A stretch of DNA of 64,000 nucleotides. It comes from Boswellia sacra. Taxonomy: Eukaryota > Streptophyta > Magnoliopsida > Sapindales > Burseraceae. The stretch lies in NCBI GenBank assembly GCA_013180625.2, contig SNVD02011117.1, positions 1-64,000 on the forward strand, given 5' to 3'. Shown piece by piece: positions 1 through 11,770 of the stretch. The notes below the pieces were generated by a model. That model searched no databases and was not told the DNA's origin. It saw nothing but the letters and a program-made list of their open reading frames with translations. Made by a program: the position numbers and the translations under genes. Numbering within the stretch: position 1 is the stretch's first letter; every line of letters begins with the position of its first letter.

Positions 1-279
1 AGTATTGATAAGATAGGAGAAAGGAAAGGGAAAAGATTAGCTACAAGTGGAAGGAAGATGGGAGGTTCTGTAAAAATATCAAGATAGATTGAACGCCTTA
101 TTGATGTAGTAGATAAGAGAAATTCAGTGCTTATGAAAGCGCAAAAAGAATCAAGCGGTCAGAGTATTGTTAAGGCATTAGAGGTTGTTGCATCTTTACC
201 AAGGGTTCAAGTTGGGAGTGAGTTGTGGTTATTTGCAAGTAGATTGTTTGAGGAATATTCAATGGAATTGTCGATCTGA
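1..279 (+). pseudogene. Myb/SANT-like ORF1 protein, C-terminal remnant (Harbinger-associated)
   Basis: Reading frame 1 of the left edge translates to a segment resembling the C-terminal part of plant Myb/SANT-like (Myb_DNA-bind_3) proteins, with IERLIDVVDKRN followed by SLPRVQVGSELWLFASRLF and a stop at 277-279. An in-frame TAG interrupts it near position 86, so it is decayed. Proteins of this type are encoded beside the DDE transposase in PIF/Harbinger elements and help it bind the transposon ends. The transposase remnant lies about 0.8 kb downstream on the same strand, which fits that layout. The N-terminal DNA-binding part is outside the window. The family call rests on remembered motif similarity. 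Confidence 0.55.
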
Positions 280-1084
280 AGCTCAAGCTTACATGGCTTA
301 ATTACCAAAAAAGAATTGCTTGAGATTAATTTTTAAACTTTGTATTTGTTAAGACGTTATATTAACTATGTCATTATTAAGACTTTATGTTTAGCATTGT
401 CAAATGTGAAGACTCAATTAACTTTGTAATGGATATAGTCAATTTTGAATGATATTTGCTTTGGTTTGATACTATTGTATTATAAAGCCAATTCATGAGG
501 GTTCTTCTATGGCTTCTTATTCTCCTAATTGATCATTTCTTTCAAGTTGTAAGAGACATGTTCAATAACAAAAGTATAAGCTAGCTGCCAACAAATTATG
601 ATAATGCCATATATTGCATTAATTTGCATAAGTGCTTGTGTTATTTATTTATTTATTTTAATTGTTTAGTTATTTAAGTAAAGAGATCCAAAACTTGCTA
701 GTTTATATTATTTCTTGAATTTCTCAACTATTTGAAAAGGATTAATGTGTACTTGTTATTATATATAAACTACACACACACACACACACACACAAAACTT
801 GTGAATTATTATATGTGCTTGAATTGTTAAATATTCTTTTGTTTAGGATAAACCATGGAAGGAGAAAGCAGCTCATGACTCACTTCTGCTCTCCAAATCT
901 CAAGCCAACTAACTACTTTTATTATTCTCCCGCCTTATTGATATTTATTTAAATCTAAACCAAATAATTTTAATTGTTAAATATCTATTTTTTAGGAATT
1001 ATTAGATGAGGAAGAGCAGTTTGATCTACTTGTATGTGTTGTTGCTATTTTGTTTAAGTATCACTATTTGACATATATCTATAA
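280..1084. other. AT-rich spacer between Harbinger ORF1 and transposase remnants
   Basis: I see no coding potential here. The stretch is AT-rich and contains one CA microsatellite. It is probably internal spacer of the old Harbinger element. Confidence 0.4.
772..794. repeat. (AC)n microsatellite
   Basis: About eleven uninterrupted AC dinucleotides are read directly from the sequence. Confidence 0.95.
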
Positions 1085-2264
1085 AGAACCTTGTATGGAT
1101 TCTACTCAAATGGGTCATTAGTTGATGGAAGTGCTGGGAGGAAATGACCGCCGGTGTCTTAGTTCCTTTAGAACGAAAAATGATGTTTTTATTAGATTAT
1201 GCACCGACTTACAAACTAATTATAGGTTAAAAGGTTCAATAAGGGTGAGTGCTGCTGAGATCTTAGGGATGTTCTTGCATATTTTAGGATGTTAATAAGA
1301 AACCGGTCAGCATAAGAGCTATTCCAATATTCTGGTGACATTATGAGTAGATATTTCAGTAAATTTTTGGGTGCGTATGTCGTTTCGCGGTATATATGAT
1401 AAGGCCACCAGATCCAGATTTTAGAGATATTCTTGAGTGTATATTAAGAGATGCTAGATTATATGCCTCATTATAAGGTAATAATACTTACCTCAAATAA
1501 CAATGATTTATGATAATTGATATTCGTTTCTAATCTAATATTTTTATCATATTAGAATTGTTCTTCATACTTACTGAAGATCAAGCACCTTTTATTGGTA
1601 GAATAGGAAGTCCAACTTAGAATGTAATGGCTGCATGTAACTTTGACATGCAATTTATATTTGCAAATGCTGGTTGGGAAGGCTCTGCACATGATGCAAG
1701 GATATTTTTATCTTGCATCGGTAATCCTGCACTAAATTTTCCTAAACCTACAGACAGTAACATTTTTAATAAAACTTTATATATTAATTGTCTTTTATAT
1801 GATAATTATATATTAGAAATGGCATCTAACTTATTTTTTATTCAACAGGAAATTATTATTTGGTTGATTTAGGATATTCACAAATGAGAGGATATTTGGG
1901 GCCATACAAAGGTGCTAGATATCACCTTCCATTATTTCGTCGTGGCAGTCAACCAACAAGTCGTGAAGAAGTGTTCAATCGCAGGATTCTTCTCTTAGAA
2001 GTGTTACTGAACGTACTTTTGGAGTATGAAAACAAAAGTGGAGGATTTTAAAGAATATACCAAACTATCCATTCAAGAAACAAGTGAAGATTGTTATTGC
2101 AACCATGGCATTGCATAATTTATCAAAAGTTATGCTCAACATGATTATCATTTTGAAAGGAATGAGAATTGGTTTGAAGACATGAATCATGTTATCAATG
2201 TTTCTAAAACACAAGAAATGGAGGATGTGAGAAACAATGTTGTATCAAGTTTAGTGAGCATGTG
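1085..2264 (+). pseudogene. PIF/Harbinger DDE transposase pseudogene, copy 1
   Basis: Translated pieces match the plant HARBI1-like nuclease (DDE_Tnp_4). Near 1120-1290 there is LGGNDRRCLSSFRTKNDVF. Near 1627-1750 there is NFDMQFIFANAGWEGSAHDA, the segment around the first catalytic Asp. Near 1855-1960 there is YLVDLGYSQMRGYLGPYKG, around the second Asp. Near 2085-2125 there is VKIVIATMALHN. Stops and frame changes occur throughout, and the segment that should hold the catalytic Glu (normally ERTFG) is corrupted, so no transposase can be made. Copy 2 (4903-5646 plus 19442-19490) is a close relative. Order and strand agree with the ORF1 remnant upstream. Confidence 0.85.
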
Positions 2265-2994
2265 AACTATGTATTCTGTATACTTATTATATGTATTTAT
2301 TTATTCACTTTATATGCCTCAAGTTCTAATTAATTAAAAGTTATGAAAAAAAATATTTTAGTTCTTTAATTGATATGTTATATATTCACTTGATTTAATA
2401 TTTATTTAGGTAAGTGAAAAAATTAAAATGTGAAAAAAATATATTTTAGTTTTAATTGATATATTATATATTCACTTTATTTAATATTTATTTAGGTATG
2501 TAAAAAAAATAGAACGTGAAAAGAATATATTTTAGTTGTTTAATTGATATAGTACATATTCAGTTTATTTAATATTTATTTAGGTAAGTGAAAAAATAAA
2601 ATGTGAATTATATTTTAGTTGTTTAATTGGTACAATATATATTTACTTTTTTGATATTTATTTATGTATGTGAAAAAAAGTGTGAAAAAATATATTTTTT
2701 AAATATTAATTGAAAATTATGAAAAAAATATTTTTGTTGTTTTATAGATATATTGTATATTCACTTTATATGATATATATTCACAAATTTATGATTTAAA
2801 AATATATATTTATAAATTTTATTGTCTATAACTATAATGTCCATTTTGATCATCGTAGACAATTTTAAGAATCTAAAAGCTAACTTTACCAAACACTCTT
2901 TTACAACTATTCCACAACACAACCATTTTAAAAGCAAGATCTATCAAACACTTGCAACTTTTCTCACACAAAAGCTACAGCAGCCCCCAAAATA
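2265..2994. repeat. AT-rich minisatellite downstream of Harbinger copy 1
   Basis: From about 2345 to 2770 a degenerate unit of roughly 85 bases recurs about five times. Each unit carries a TTTTAGTTGTTTAATTGATA-like segment, then TATTCACTTTATTTAATATT, then TTTAGGTAAGTGAAAAAA. The same array is found at 19560-19985 downstream of the second Harbinger copy. No gene is visible. Confidence 0.8.
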
Positions 2995-4024
2995 GGAAAA
3001 ATTGAAAAAATGGACACAATTAGGGGCCCTTGATGAAATTTGGGTACATCCTGAAAAATTTTCATAAACACTTTTTTGACAAAAAGACTCAATCACCCTT
3101 ACCTTTATTTATATAATTGAATTTAGAAAAAAAAAGAAGTAAACGAAATAAAGAAACCAATCACTCCTTCATACACATCACTGTCCAAAACAATTTTCAA
3201 CAACTGAAGCTGAGCAACAAGATAAGAAAAACTTTCGTTATTCTCTCTCTAAATGACTAAAATGTCCTTTGAAACTCAAACTTAAAAAAAAAAGACGTGC
3301 TTCGTCGTGACGAAGAGGACACTTGACATGTGGAGTCATGTCGGATGTTTCAACCGACACTCGACATCATCGTCGGTGTTCACTCGACACTCGACATAAC
3401 GTGTCGAATCTTGTCGGATGCAAGGACCGACACTCGACATAACGTTATATCGAGTGTCGGTCCGTGCATCTGACAAAACTCGACACGTTATGTCGAGTGT
3501 CGAGTGAACACCGGTGATGATGTCGAGTGTCGATTGAAGCATCTGACAGGACTCAACACGTCGAGTGTCTTCTTCATCACGATGAAACGCGTAGATTTTC
3601 ACCATTTTTACATATATCAAACCAAAAAATCAACTAAATAATACTTCGTTTAGCCCCACAAACACAGAAAAAATACAAAATACAAACCCAAACTCAAATC
3701 CTCAAATTCAAAATCCCTAAAATCTACCCCAAATCCCCAAACACAGAATAAGTTTCTCGTTCCTCTTGCTACGTTTCGAATTACGTTTTCGACGGTGTCG
3801 AGGGATATTGAAAGCTCGACAACAACAGACGGCTATGAAAATAAGACACGGTTATGGAAATAGGAAGAGAAAAGTGAAGGAAAGAGGGAAATAAAGAGTT
3901 TAGGAATAAATTGAATTTCAAAGGGGTATTTGAGTCTTTTTGTCAAGAAAGTGTTTATGGCATGAAAATTTTTCAGGATGTGCCCAAATTTTATTAAGGG
4001 CCCCTATTTGTGTCCATATACACC
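2995..4024. mobile_element. Non-autonomous TIR element (MITE/foldback type) with internal hairpin
   Basis: The left end (2995-3100) and the reverse complement of the right end (3930-4024) match over roughly 85-95 bases. Both contain TGGACACAA, then AGGGGCCCTT, CATCCTGAAAAATTTTCAT and GACAAAAAGACTCAA. The interior contains a long hairpin and no transposase. The sister duplicated sequence near 20200-20224 lacks this block, so it is an insertion. No clear target duplication was found, and the terminal bases of the right end differ from the left. The superfamily is uncertain; Mutator-like is my best guess from the long TIRs. Confidence 0.75.
3299..3588. repeat. Long near-perfect inverted repeat (hairpin), arms about 140 bases
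   Basis: The sequence is symmetric about position 3443.5. CCGACACTCGA at 3427-3437 pairs with TCGAGTGTCGG at 3450-3460, and pairing continues outwards through the CGACATCATCG/CGGTGATGATG arms to GTGACGAAGA near 3306 against the TCTTCATCAC segment near 3571. The motif CGACACTCGACAT recurs several times on each arm. A transcript across this block would fold into a long stem. Confidence 0.85.
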
Positions 4025-4360
4025 TTAAAAGCAAGGCATTGGTCCAAATATGAGAAGTTGCTTAATTGTTTGGGCCCTAAAGCGGCCTTTTAAGTGTGGA
4101 CTAACCTGACGTATTTAGATTGTGGGCTGTAATCCGCATACATCATGGTGAAGATTGACATTGGGACTTTCGTTAGCCCCAAACATGTAAACAATTGTTG
4201 CATTGCGACCGAAATTTACGCCTTAAATTTCATTCCATTCCCATTCACTGGATTTTTTTTTTATTTTTTTTAGTCTTTTTTATGGCAGTTCAAAGAAATC
4301 TGATTAATTGAAGCTTGAAATATAAATTCATATTAGGCATGAAAATGTAAGGCTAAATAT
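4025..4360. repeat. Duplicate of the SF3B2 upstream region (unit 1)
   Basis: This stretch matches 20224-20556 nearly base for base, starting at AAAAGCAAGGCATTGGTCC and ending at GGCTAAATAT. At 20224-20556 the sequence lies directly upstream of the SF3B2 gene. It is the downstream end of a tandem duplication that also includes the Harbinger remnant and the AT-rich array. No gene is seen in it. Confidence 0.9.
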
Positions 4361-4902
4361 AAATTCATTATATATCTGACACATCGAGCGATGTCGCTCG
4401 ATAAATGGTGTCTTCTTCCCCGTCGACTGTGATACCAGATTTTCTCAACGATTTGCAATTTTCAGCAAATTTTGACAAAAATCGCACTATCTCTAAGTTT
4501 AGTTCACATACATATCCCTATTTTAAGCTACATAATATGGTTAATGGCTACGAAAACAAGAAATAATGAAAGCATTACAACCTACTTCAAGAAAACATTA
4601 CAACCTATTTCAACATTATTGCGCCATTTAGAGAGAGATTACGGAGAGTTTGTCTTACTTTATTGCTTAGCTTCAATTCTAGGATTAAACAATGAGATGA
4701 AATGAAACAAAGGTGTTGATGAGTATTTCGAACAGTGGAGGAAAGAGTGAAGATGCTTATTTCTTCTTTCTTTTTAACAATGAATTTCAAATGGCATTTT
4801 AGTCATTTAACGAAGAAAGTGTCTATACAATCAAAATTTTTTAGGATAGGTCCATATTGCACTAAAGGCCCCTAATTTTGTCTATTTTTTCAAATTTTCC
4901 TT
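4361..4902. mobile_element. Truncated relative of the 2995-4024 TIR element
   Basis: The right end at about 4795-4900 (AACGAAGAAAGTGTCTATAC, then GGCCCCTAATTTTGTC) is a diverged copy of the TIR of the 2995-4024 element. The interior near 4375-4435 has CATCGAGCGATGTCGCTCG, echoing the hairpin vocabulary of that element. No matching left TIR is seen, so the copy looks truncated. It sits between the two units of the duplication. The open frames here are short and unconvincing. Confidence 0.55.
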
Positions 4903-5646
4903 ATTTCTAATCTAATATTTTTATCATATTAGAATCGTACTCCATACCTACTATAGATCAAGTACCTTATATTGGTAGAAAAGGAAGTCCAACCCAGAAT
5001 CTAATGGCTGCATGTAACTTTGACATGCAATTAGCTTTGCAAATACTGGTTGGAAAAGCTCTGCACATGATGCAAGGATATTTTTATCTTCCATTGGTAA
5101 TCCTGCACTAAATTTTCCTAAACCTCTAGACAGTAACATTTTTAATAAAACTTTGTATATCAATTATCTTTTATATGAGTATTATTTATTAGAAATGTCA
5201 TCTAACCTGTTTTTTATTCAACAAGAAAATATTATTTGGTTGATTCAGGATATCCATAAATGAGAGGGTATTTGGGGCCATACAAAGGTGCTATATATCA
5301 ACTTCTAGTATTTCGTTGTGGCAGTCAACCAACAAGTCGTGAAGAAGTGTTCGATCTCATGCATTCTTCTCTTAGAAAGTGTTATTAAACGTACTTTTGG
5401 AATATGAAAATAAAAGTGGAGGATTTTAAAGAATATACCAAACTTGGATATTCAAGAAAAAAGTGAAGATTGTTATTGCAACCATGGCATTGCATAATTA
5501 TATCAGAAGGTATGCTCAACATGATTATCATTTTGAAAGGAATGAGAATTGTTCTGATTTTATAGGTGATGAAGAGGAAGAAAATAATGTTGGAGTTGAA
5601 GACATAAACAATGTTATCAATGTTTCTGAAACACAAGAAGTGAACG
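4903..5646 (+). pseudogene. PIF/Harbinger transposase pseudogene, copy 2 (upstream part)
   Basis: This is homologous to 1527-2230. It contains the NFDMQLALQ and GKALHMMQG region around 5010-5075 (frame disturbed), MRGYLGPYKGA near 5262-5292, and a clean segment VKIVIATMALHNYIRRYAQH at 5463-5522, followed by the acidic tail GDEEEENN. The reading frame is cut at 5646, where the Athila-like retroelement begins. The remaining C-terminal codons and the following AT-rich array resume after 19441. Stops and frame changes show that it was already dead or has decayed since. Confidence 0.85.
5642..5646. repeat. Target site duplication GAACG, left
   Basis: Five bases GAACG directly precede the left LTR and recur at 19442-19446 directly after the right LTR. 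This defines the boundaries of the outer retroelement. Confidence 0.95.
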
Positions 5647-7063
5647 TGATGCGTTCGAAACTAGCAAGTATACTAGTCGCACAAGTAATAAAGTGATGAG
5701 TAAGATATCGTTCCCACGAGGATTGATTCTAATTGAATTTGTTATTTCCAGCAACAATTAACTAAATGGGGGGTTTTGTTGGTTGATTAACTAGATAAAA
5801 AACTGAATACTACGGTAATTAATGAATAACACAATGCAAACTTAATTGAAATGGGAATTAATCAATGATAGAAATCTGGTTAAGGGATCATTCTCCACCA
5901 CAAGATATGGATTTGCGAATTAATTGTAGAATTATCATCCAATTACACTATTAAAATTATCAACCGTAGATAACAATAAGCTCTGTTATCCCAATCCTTC
6001 CTTACTTTGTTGTTAAATAAAACAGGCTCTTTATTTAATCTCTATCCATTAAACAAACTAGAACAAGCTCTCTAAAGTTAATTCAATGGATACATTACGA
6101 TAAGAAAGATAGGTTGATCTAAGCAATAAACACACAAGCTCGGATTATTTAACTTAGGGTATATTCTCCAATTGTAATCTCTGATCACAATTTTGCTACT
6201 AATGATTAGAAATTCAAGACAATTACGGATCAAGATTTCTAGTCTAGCAATAAATCACAACCAGAGTATATTCAGTTGGCCACTCAAATACAATCAGCAA
6301 GCAATCATAAGCATTAAATATGGGAGAATACAAGCAACTTCAATTAGAGAATTGAATAACAATTTCTTACACAATTAACTCACAAAATCCATATCAAGGG
6401 CTTTGAAATCACCCTCAACCAATTCAGATTTAGTTACACATATTCAGACAGAATACAAATACAATACAATATGGAGACATTCCAGAAAATGAGAGGGAAA
6501 GGGAAACTTAGCAAAATTGATTAAATCTATTAGGATTTGTAGTTCTTCCTCTTTCCAAGCCTTCAATCTCCTTCAAGAACTCCAAGAGATGAGAGAAATC
6601 CAAAAATGCAGCCTCCTCCACGTTCTCCCCTCTTCAAGTTATCAAAATAAAACCCTAAAATGTGTTTAAATACTCTGCTACAGTAACCTGCTACAGTGTC
6701 CCGTATTATACATGCTACAGTGATTTGTGGAATTACATTTCTATACCTCTCACACTGTTTTGATTACAACTTTTGGTACACTGAATGATTTATAAACCGT
6801 AAATTTCTCCAGAAAATAGACTTTGAGAGCTTTCCAACGGTTTATAATATGTCATCGGGTTCATTGTATATCAATACAATTAAATCCGAGAAGATGGTTG
6901 ACTAGCAGAGGTGAAAATGAAGGGGTTTACTCCATTTTTGTGCAAGTTGCTCCAAAACTCCTACAAATATCAAAACCACACAAAAACATAAAAATACAAA
7001 GGAATATAGCAAAGAAACATGGACGAATTGATATAAAAGTAATACATAAATAGACACCTATCA
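5647..7063 (-). repeat. Athila-like LTR (3' LTR of the minus-strand element)
   Basis: This 1417-base LTR is nearly identical to 18024-19441. It begins with TG and ends with CA. No gene is supported inside it. Confidence 0.95.
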
Positions 7064-7077
7064 AATTCCCCCACACT
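7064..7077 (-). promoter_or_regulatory. Polypurine tract of the Athila-like element
   Basis: On the minus strand the sequence GTGTGGGGGAATT ends directly at the LTR start TGATAGGTGTC. This purine tract primes plus-strand DNA synthesis in LTR retrotransposons. Confidence 0.85.
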
Positions 7078-9106
7078 TAGACTTTGCTAGTCCTCGAGCA
7101 ACTAAAATGATACGAAACAAAACTAAACCGAAACAGAATCAAAGAAAAATTAAAAAACACACAAATGCTTTATCTTGCAAATAGGCCTCAAAGATTGTAC
7201 TTAATTATAACCCAAGGAAAACTTCAAAATAATGCAATTGATCAAGAATTTTATCTCAAAGATTAGTTTCGCTTCACTTCAATTCCTCAAGTGTGTGTGT
7301 GTAGAGCCATTCTCACCTAATCACTTGTAACCCGGATGAGTTTTGCATAAAAATGAATCATATTTAATATTGAAGATGTGTGTATAAATGAACTCCATAG
7401 GCCTGCTTTTCAAGTCACTCTCCACTAATGTAGACATGCACAACACCAAGGATCAAGTAGAACTTTATTAAGCTTGTAACGTTTGGCTTGGGTGAAGGTA
7501 TGATAAAGGATAATAATTTGGCTCAAATCACCCACAAACACATAAATCATTCAAGACTATGTAGAGCTCAACCCTATAACACAACTTCATCTCAATTCAC
7601 TAGGTTACTCCCCCAAACTTATTTAGAACACTCAATCTTTTTTTTTTTTTTGCAGAAAACAAAAGAAAATTATACCCTCACACTTTGTTGTTTCATTCTT
7701 TTTAAGAACACTTAATGACATAGATCTCTTATTCTTCTTCTTTTGTTCTCTTTTTTTTTCTTTTTTTCTTTTTTTCTTTTTTTTTTTATTACATTTCCCC
7801 TCCCCCACACTTAAACAACCCATTGTCCCCAATGTATAAGTATGTGGACAATAAGTACAGATTGGCTATGTGGACAATAAGTACAGATGGGCTTTTTTCT
7901 TTTTTTTCTTTTTTTTTTAAAACATAATAGAACTCACTTGCATTGCTCATGACACATCCCAACCTCCTCTAACTTCCCAAAACCAAAACATAGCTCCAAA
8001 TTTAATTGTGAATGATGTACATGCTCATAGGTAAGGGATAAACTGTTTGGAACAAATTCATTTGAGGTTAGGAAATATTTTAGTGAGTTAACAAAGAAAA
8101 AGGCTTACACAGGCTCAAATGGGTAACTAGGGAGCAATTTCAGTCAAGGTTGGCTATTAAGGCTCAAACGGTCCAAAGATGGCCTAACTCATTTCCCTAA
8201 TGTTGCACAGTCTAGGATTTCGCCTCGAGTGACCATCAAACAAGTTCTAGAATTCATTGAAATCTAAAAAAACATTTAAATTACATAAACCTTCTCTAAG
8301 TAAACAAATAACTCAGTGATAATAGCTCAGTGCTCAATGTTGTACAAGGAATCAAAGACAAAGCGAAAACCAATAAACATTTCAAGCACACAGATCCATG
8401 CATCATTTATCATTTTCCAAGAGTTATTCTTAATTCAAACATTATCTAATCATCGACCCACAAAATGCAAGAAAAGAGGTACGTGGCGTTGTTACACCTG
8501 AGTCAAGATTGTATATTTCAACAATCCTTAGGACCAGTAGCCCGCAGAATTAAGGTTTCCAGCCTATATACCTTTATTATGAAAGAACAAAACAAGAAAC
8601 AAGACACTTCAAACACATGAAATAAACAAACTACAGACTTATTTAGAGAGAATGCATTTCAAGGGTTCAAGAAACCCCATATTCTACCATCCTCAAGTTG
8701 TTTTCCACAAATTTCTCTTTTTGAATCGAAACTAATAAAGACAACACATAACAACTCTAAATTACATAAAACCAAACTTACTAATAAAATAACAAAATCC
8801 AACAAACCAGCAAACAAAAACAAGTAAGTTAGAATGGGTTTAAAAAGCTTAGAAGTTAGCCTCCTTATTCAGTCACTATAGATTGAAGAGATCCATATTG
8901 CGTTTCAAGAGAACTTAAACTTTTTAAGCCACCACTCTAAAAGCAAAGATTAGAAAATATTACCTACAGTGAAAGAAACAATCTGAAAAAAAAAAACTCA
9001 AAAGAAATGACATACAAGTAGTTGTGATTGTGGCTCACATCTTCCTCTGGTTTTACGTCCAGTAACGGCTGAAACGCCTTCTATGAGTCGGGGATTTGCT
9101 TCCCAT
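7078..9106 (-). other. 3' untranslated internal region of the Athila-like element
   Basis: I find no credible coding sequence on either strand. Long T/C-rich tracts occur at about 7638-7652, 7740-7790 and 7890-7918 (polypurine on the element's own strand). The segment joins sequence beyond 15041 once the nested Copia is removed. Confidence 0.7.
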
Positions 9107-9111
9107 CCAGT
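9107..9111. repeat. Target site duplication CCAGT, left (Copia)
   Basis: CCAGT precedes the Copia LTR here and recurs at 15037-15041. One extra A (15036) lies between the right LTR end and the repeat, so the terminal base is ambiguous. Confidence 0.8.
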
Positions 9112-10914
9112 TGTTGACCCAGGTATGGCAACCCAAGAGGGGGGGTGAATTGGGTTTTTATTTATCAAAACGGATTTGTAAAACTTTTATTTGAAGATCA
9201 AAATTATTTAACTCTTTCTTTGAGAATAAAGGTGAAGAAGATGAAAATAAAATGCAATCAAGAGAATAGCAATAAAGAACAATCACAAATGCAAGTAAAT
9301 GTAAAGAGGATAGGGATAGAGAGAGTGCAAACTCGATGTACGTGATTCGGCAAACCTTGCCTACGTCCACGGGCTCCTAGCTCCACAAGCTAGGCTTTCC
9401 ACTAAGTTGTAGAAATCTTTACAACTTGCTTGATGAACAACCGCACCAAGACTTTTTCCTTCAACCCTTGATAACACCACACCAAGAGTTCTTCTTGATG
9501 AACAACCTCACCAAGGCAACTTCCTTAAACTCTTGATAACACCACACCAAGAGTTCTTCTTGATGAACAACCTCACCAAGGCAACTTCCTTCAACTCTTG
9601 ATAACACCACACCAAAGAGTTCTTCTTGATGAACAACCTCACCAAGAAAACTTCCTTCAACTCTTGATAACACACAACAAGAGTTCTCTCAAGGATAACT
9701 ATTATCCTTTACAATAATATCTCACTCTCACCACAATACAAGAACAAAGATAACTTTTACAACAAAAGTATAACTCTCTTCAAAGAGTAGATAGATAATA
9801 TAAAAGCTCTCTAGACTTGATACTTCTCTTGCTTTTTGCTTGATAAAATGCTTCTCTTGCACTTTTCTTTCTGAATGCATGCATGGGAGAAAGGCTCCTT
9901 TTATAGGCAAATAGGATGAACTTAATCAAGTGAAGACACCAACTCCAAATTTTCTGCCTACCATAAAAACCGTAATCTTGTCTGCCATTTTTGTCAATGT
10001 TCCGTTTGAAATTTGAAAATCTGTAAAACATAAAAGATCTGAACATTTGAATAAGCTTTCCAACGCATCAAGAACCAAGTCATTTGGATATCGGTAGCTC
10101 AAGATATGGCCAAAACACCATTCGGTGCTCAAGTGACTTGATTTTTCTTCCATGTGTCTGTCCACCAAATTGAATGATAATTCTGTCAGCCTTCCGTTTG
10201 AAATTGAATTTCTTCAAAACATGAAAGTATCGGCATATGTTGAATAATATTTCCAAAACTTAAGAATCAAAGCATTTGGATATCTCTATCTTAAGATATG
10301 GCCAAAACACATTCGGTGCTCATGTGAGTTGATTGTTCTTCTCTGTGTCAGTCCACCGAATTGCATGTCAATTATGTCGGCCTTCCATTTGAAATTTGAA
10401 TTTCTTCAAGAAATATGAAATGTGCCCCATTAAGTCATCTTTCTAATGCCATAAGAATAAGTCATTTTGATTTTTCTAGCTCAAGATATGTCCAAAGGAG
10501 TATTCGGTGCTCATGTCAGCTGCTTCCATTTGTCTTTCAACTTGCATGATGATTTGGACAACCGTGCACTTGAAATTTGAATTTCATTAAAACATATGAA
10601 ATGTTATAAATTGAGTAAGCTTTCCAAAGCCTTAAGAATCACGTTATTTGGATATTTTTAGAGATATATATGACCAATTGATTGAACATTACTCATGTGT
10701 CACATTCCTTGAGTCAATCCTTGTTCTTAAACTTTGGTGCCTTTAACATGTAGTCTTCTCCTTAGCTTCAACACTTCATGTTAATAAGCCTCTTCTTGAT
10801 TTTAAAATTATTTCAATGATCTTACTCTTGCACAAAAATAAACATGTTAGTAAATCTCAATTAATCAATGTGTATTGTTATCATCAAAATTATCATGTAG
10901 CCTTAGGGCTAACA
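9112..10914 (-). repeat. Copia LTR (3' LTR of the minus-strand element)
   Basis: This 1803-base LTR is homologous to 13221-15035. It contains four tandem units of about 65 bases at 9430-9690. Confidence 0.9.
9430..9690. repeat. Tandem repeat within Copia LTR, unit about 65 bases
   Basis: About four units are present, each with the segments AACACCACACCAAGAGTTCT, TCTTGATGAACAACCTCACC and AAGGCAACTTCCTT. The other LTR carries the equivalent array at 13545-13800, so the array is an ancestral part of the LTR. Confidence 0.9.
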
Positions 10915-10927
10915 ATCTCCCCTTTTT
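10915..10927 (-). promoter_or_regulatory. Polypurine tract of the Copia element
   Basis: On the minus strand AAAAAGGGGAGAT directly precedes the LTR start TGTTAGCCC, the expected position of the plus-strand primer. Confidence 0.85.
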
Positions 10928-11387
10928 GATGATGACAAACCATTGATTGCTTTAAAATATAATCTAAAATCAAGAATGAAAATAAAATCAATAATAAGCA
11001 AAAAGAATGGCACTTGTTATGAATATAAGCAATCCAACCATTTCTCCCACTTTTGTTATCATCAAAAAGATATAATCAAATTAATTACTCCCCCTAAATA
11101 TATTCTTCCCCTTAACATATGCTACCATTCAAAGATTATCATATAAAAGCAAAATTAAGCATATCCAATATGTCTAATTCTTTTCTAATTATGCAAAATC
11201 TATCTTGACTAAGGGTTTTATTTGTTGAAAAAAAAATTTTTGTTTAAAAAAGTTCTCACTTGTTTTTCAAATTGACAAGCATCACAAATCTTGTTATTTT
11301 CAAATTTATTCTTGGAAAACCATCAACTAAATCATTTTTAGAAGTTTTTAAAATTTTGTCCATGCTAGCATGACCTAACCTTCTATG
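10928..11387 (-). other. Copia internal region: end of pre-integrase frame and 3' non-coding segment
   Basis: On the minus strand the segment around 11270-11385 continues the pre-integrase similarity (GHASMDKILK, then DLVDGFPRI) with stops. The rest resembles the 3' non-coding region of Copia elements, with GATGATGACAAAAGTGGGAG near 11040-11070. No RT or integrase motif is seen, which marks the internal deletion. Confidence 0.6.
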
Positions 11388-11770
11388 CTATAACCAAGTA
11401 TCATAATTAACAATGAAACAATTTTCTACAGGATCATCAATATCAATTGTATAAATATTACCACATCTATTACCAACAAATAATGTCTTATTGTTACTAA
11501 CATCCTTAATCACATATCTATTAGGCTTAAAAACAACAAAATATCCCTTATTACATAATTGACTAATGTTAATCAAATCATGTTTCAAAACATTAACAAG
11601 CAAAACATCTTAAATAATAGGTAAAGAAGGGTTACCAATACACTATGTCCGATTACCCTTCATTTGGCATTATCACCGAAGGTCACATATCCTCCTTTCT
11701 TCATGATTAATCTTGAGAACTTGGAGGCATCTCCGGTCATATGCCTTGAGCATCCATTATCTAAGTACCA
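11388..11770 (-). pseudogene. Copia protease core and GAG-pre-integrase remnant
   Basis: On the minus strand near 11768-11727 the frame reads WYLDNGCSRHMTGD. The usual Copia protease motif is D-S/T-G-C-S-x-H-M-T-G, so the second residue of the catalytic triad is Asn instead of Ser/Thr. An in-frame stop follows YVTFGDNAK. A second frame from 11603 to 11388 (71 codons) contains LVNVLKHDLINISQLC, typical of the end of the protease and start of pre-integrase. The protein is not made as a functional polyprotein. Confidence 0.8.

Noticed and set aside
3299..3588. CRISPR-like array because of the recurring CGACACTCGACAT motif
   Set aside because: The motifs are arranged as an inverted repeat without regular spacers, in a plant genome.
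7632..7832. Lys-rich 66-codon frame on the minus strand
   Set aside because: It is translation of T/C-rich low-complexity DNA in the Athila-like internal region.
9461..9673. Repetitive 70-codon frame on the minus strand, as a possible repeat protein
   Set aside because: It is the shadow of the 65-base tandem array in the Copia LTR.
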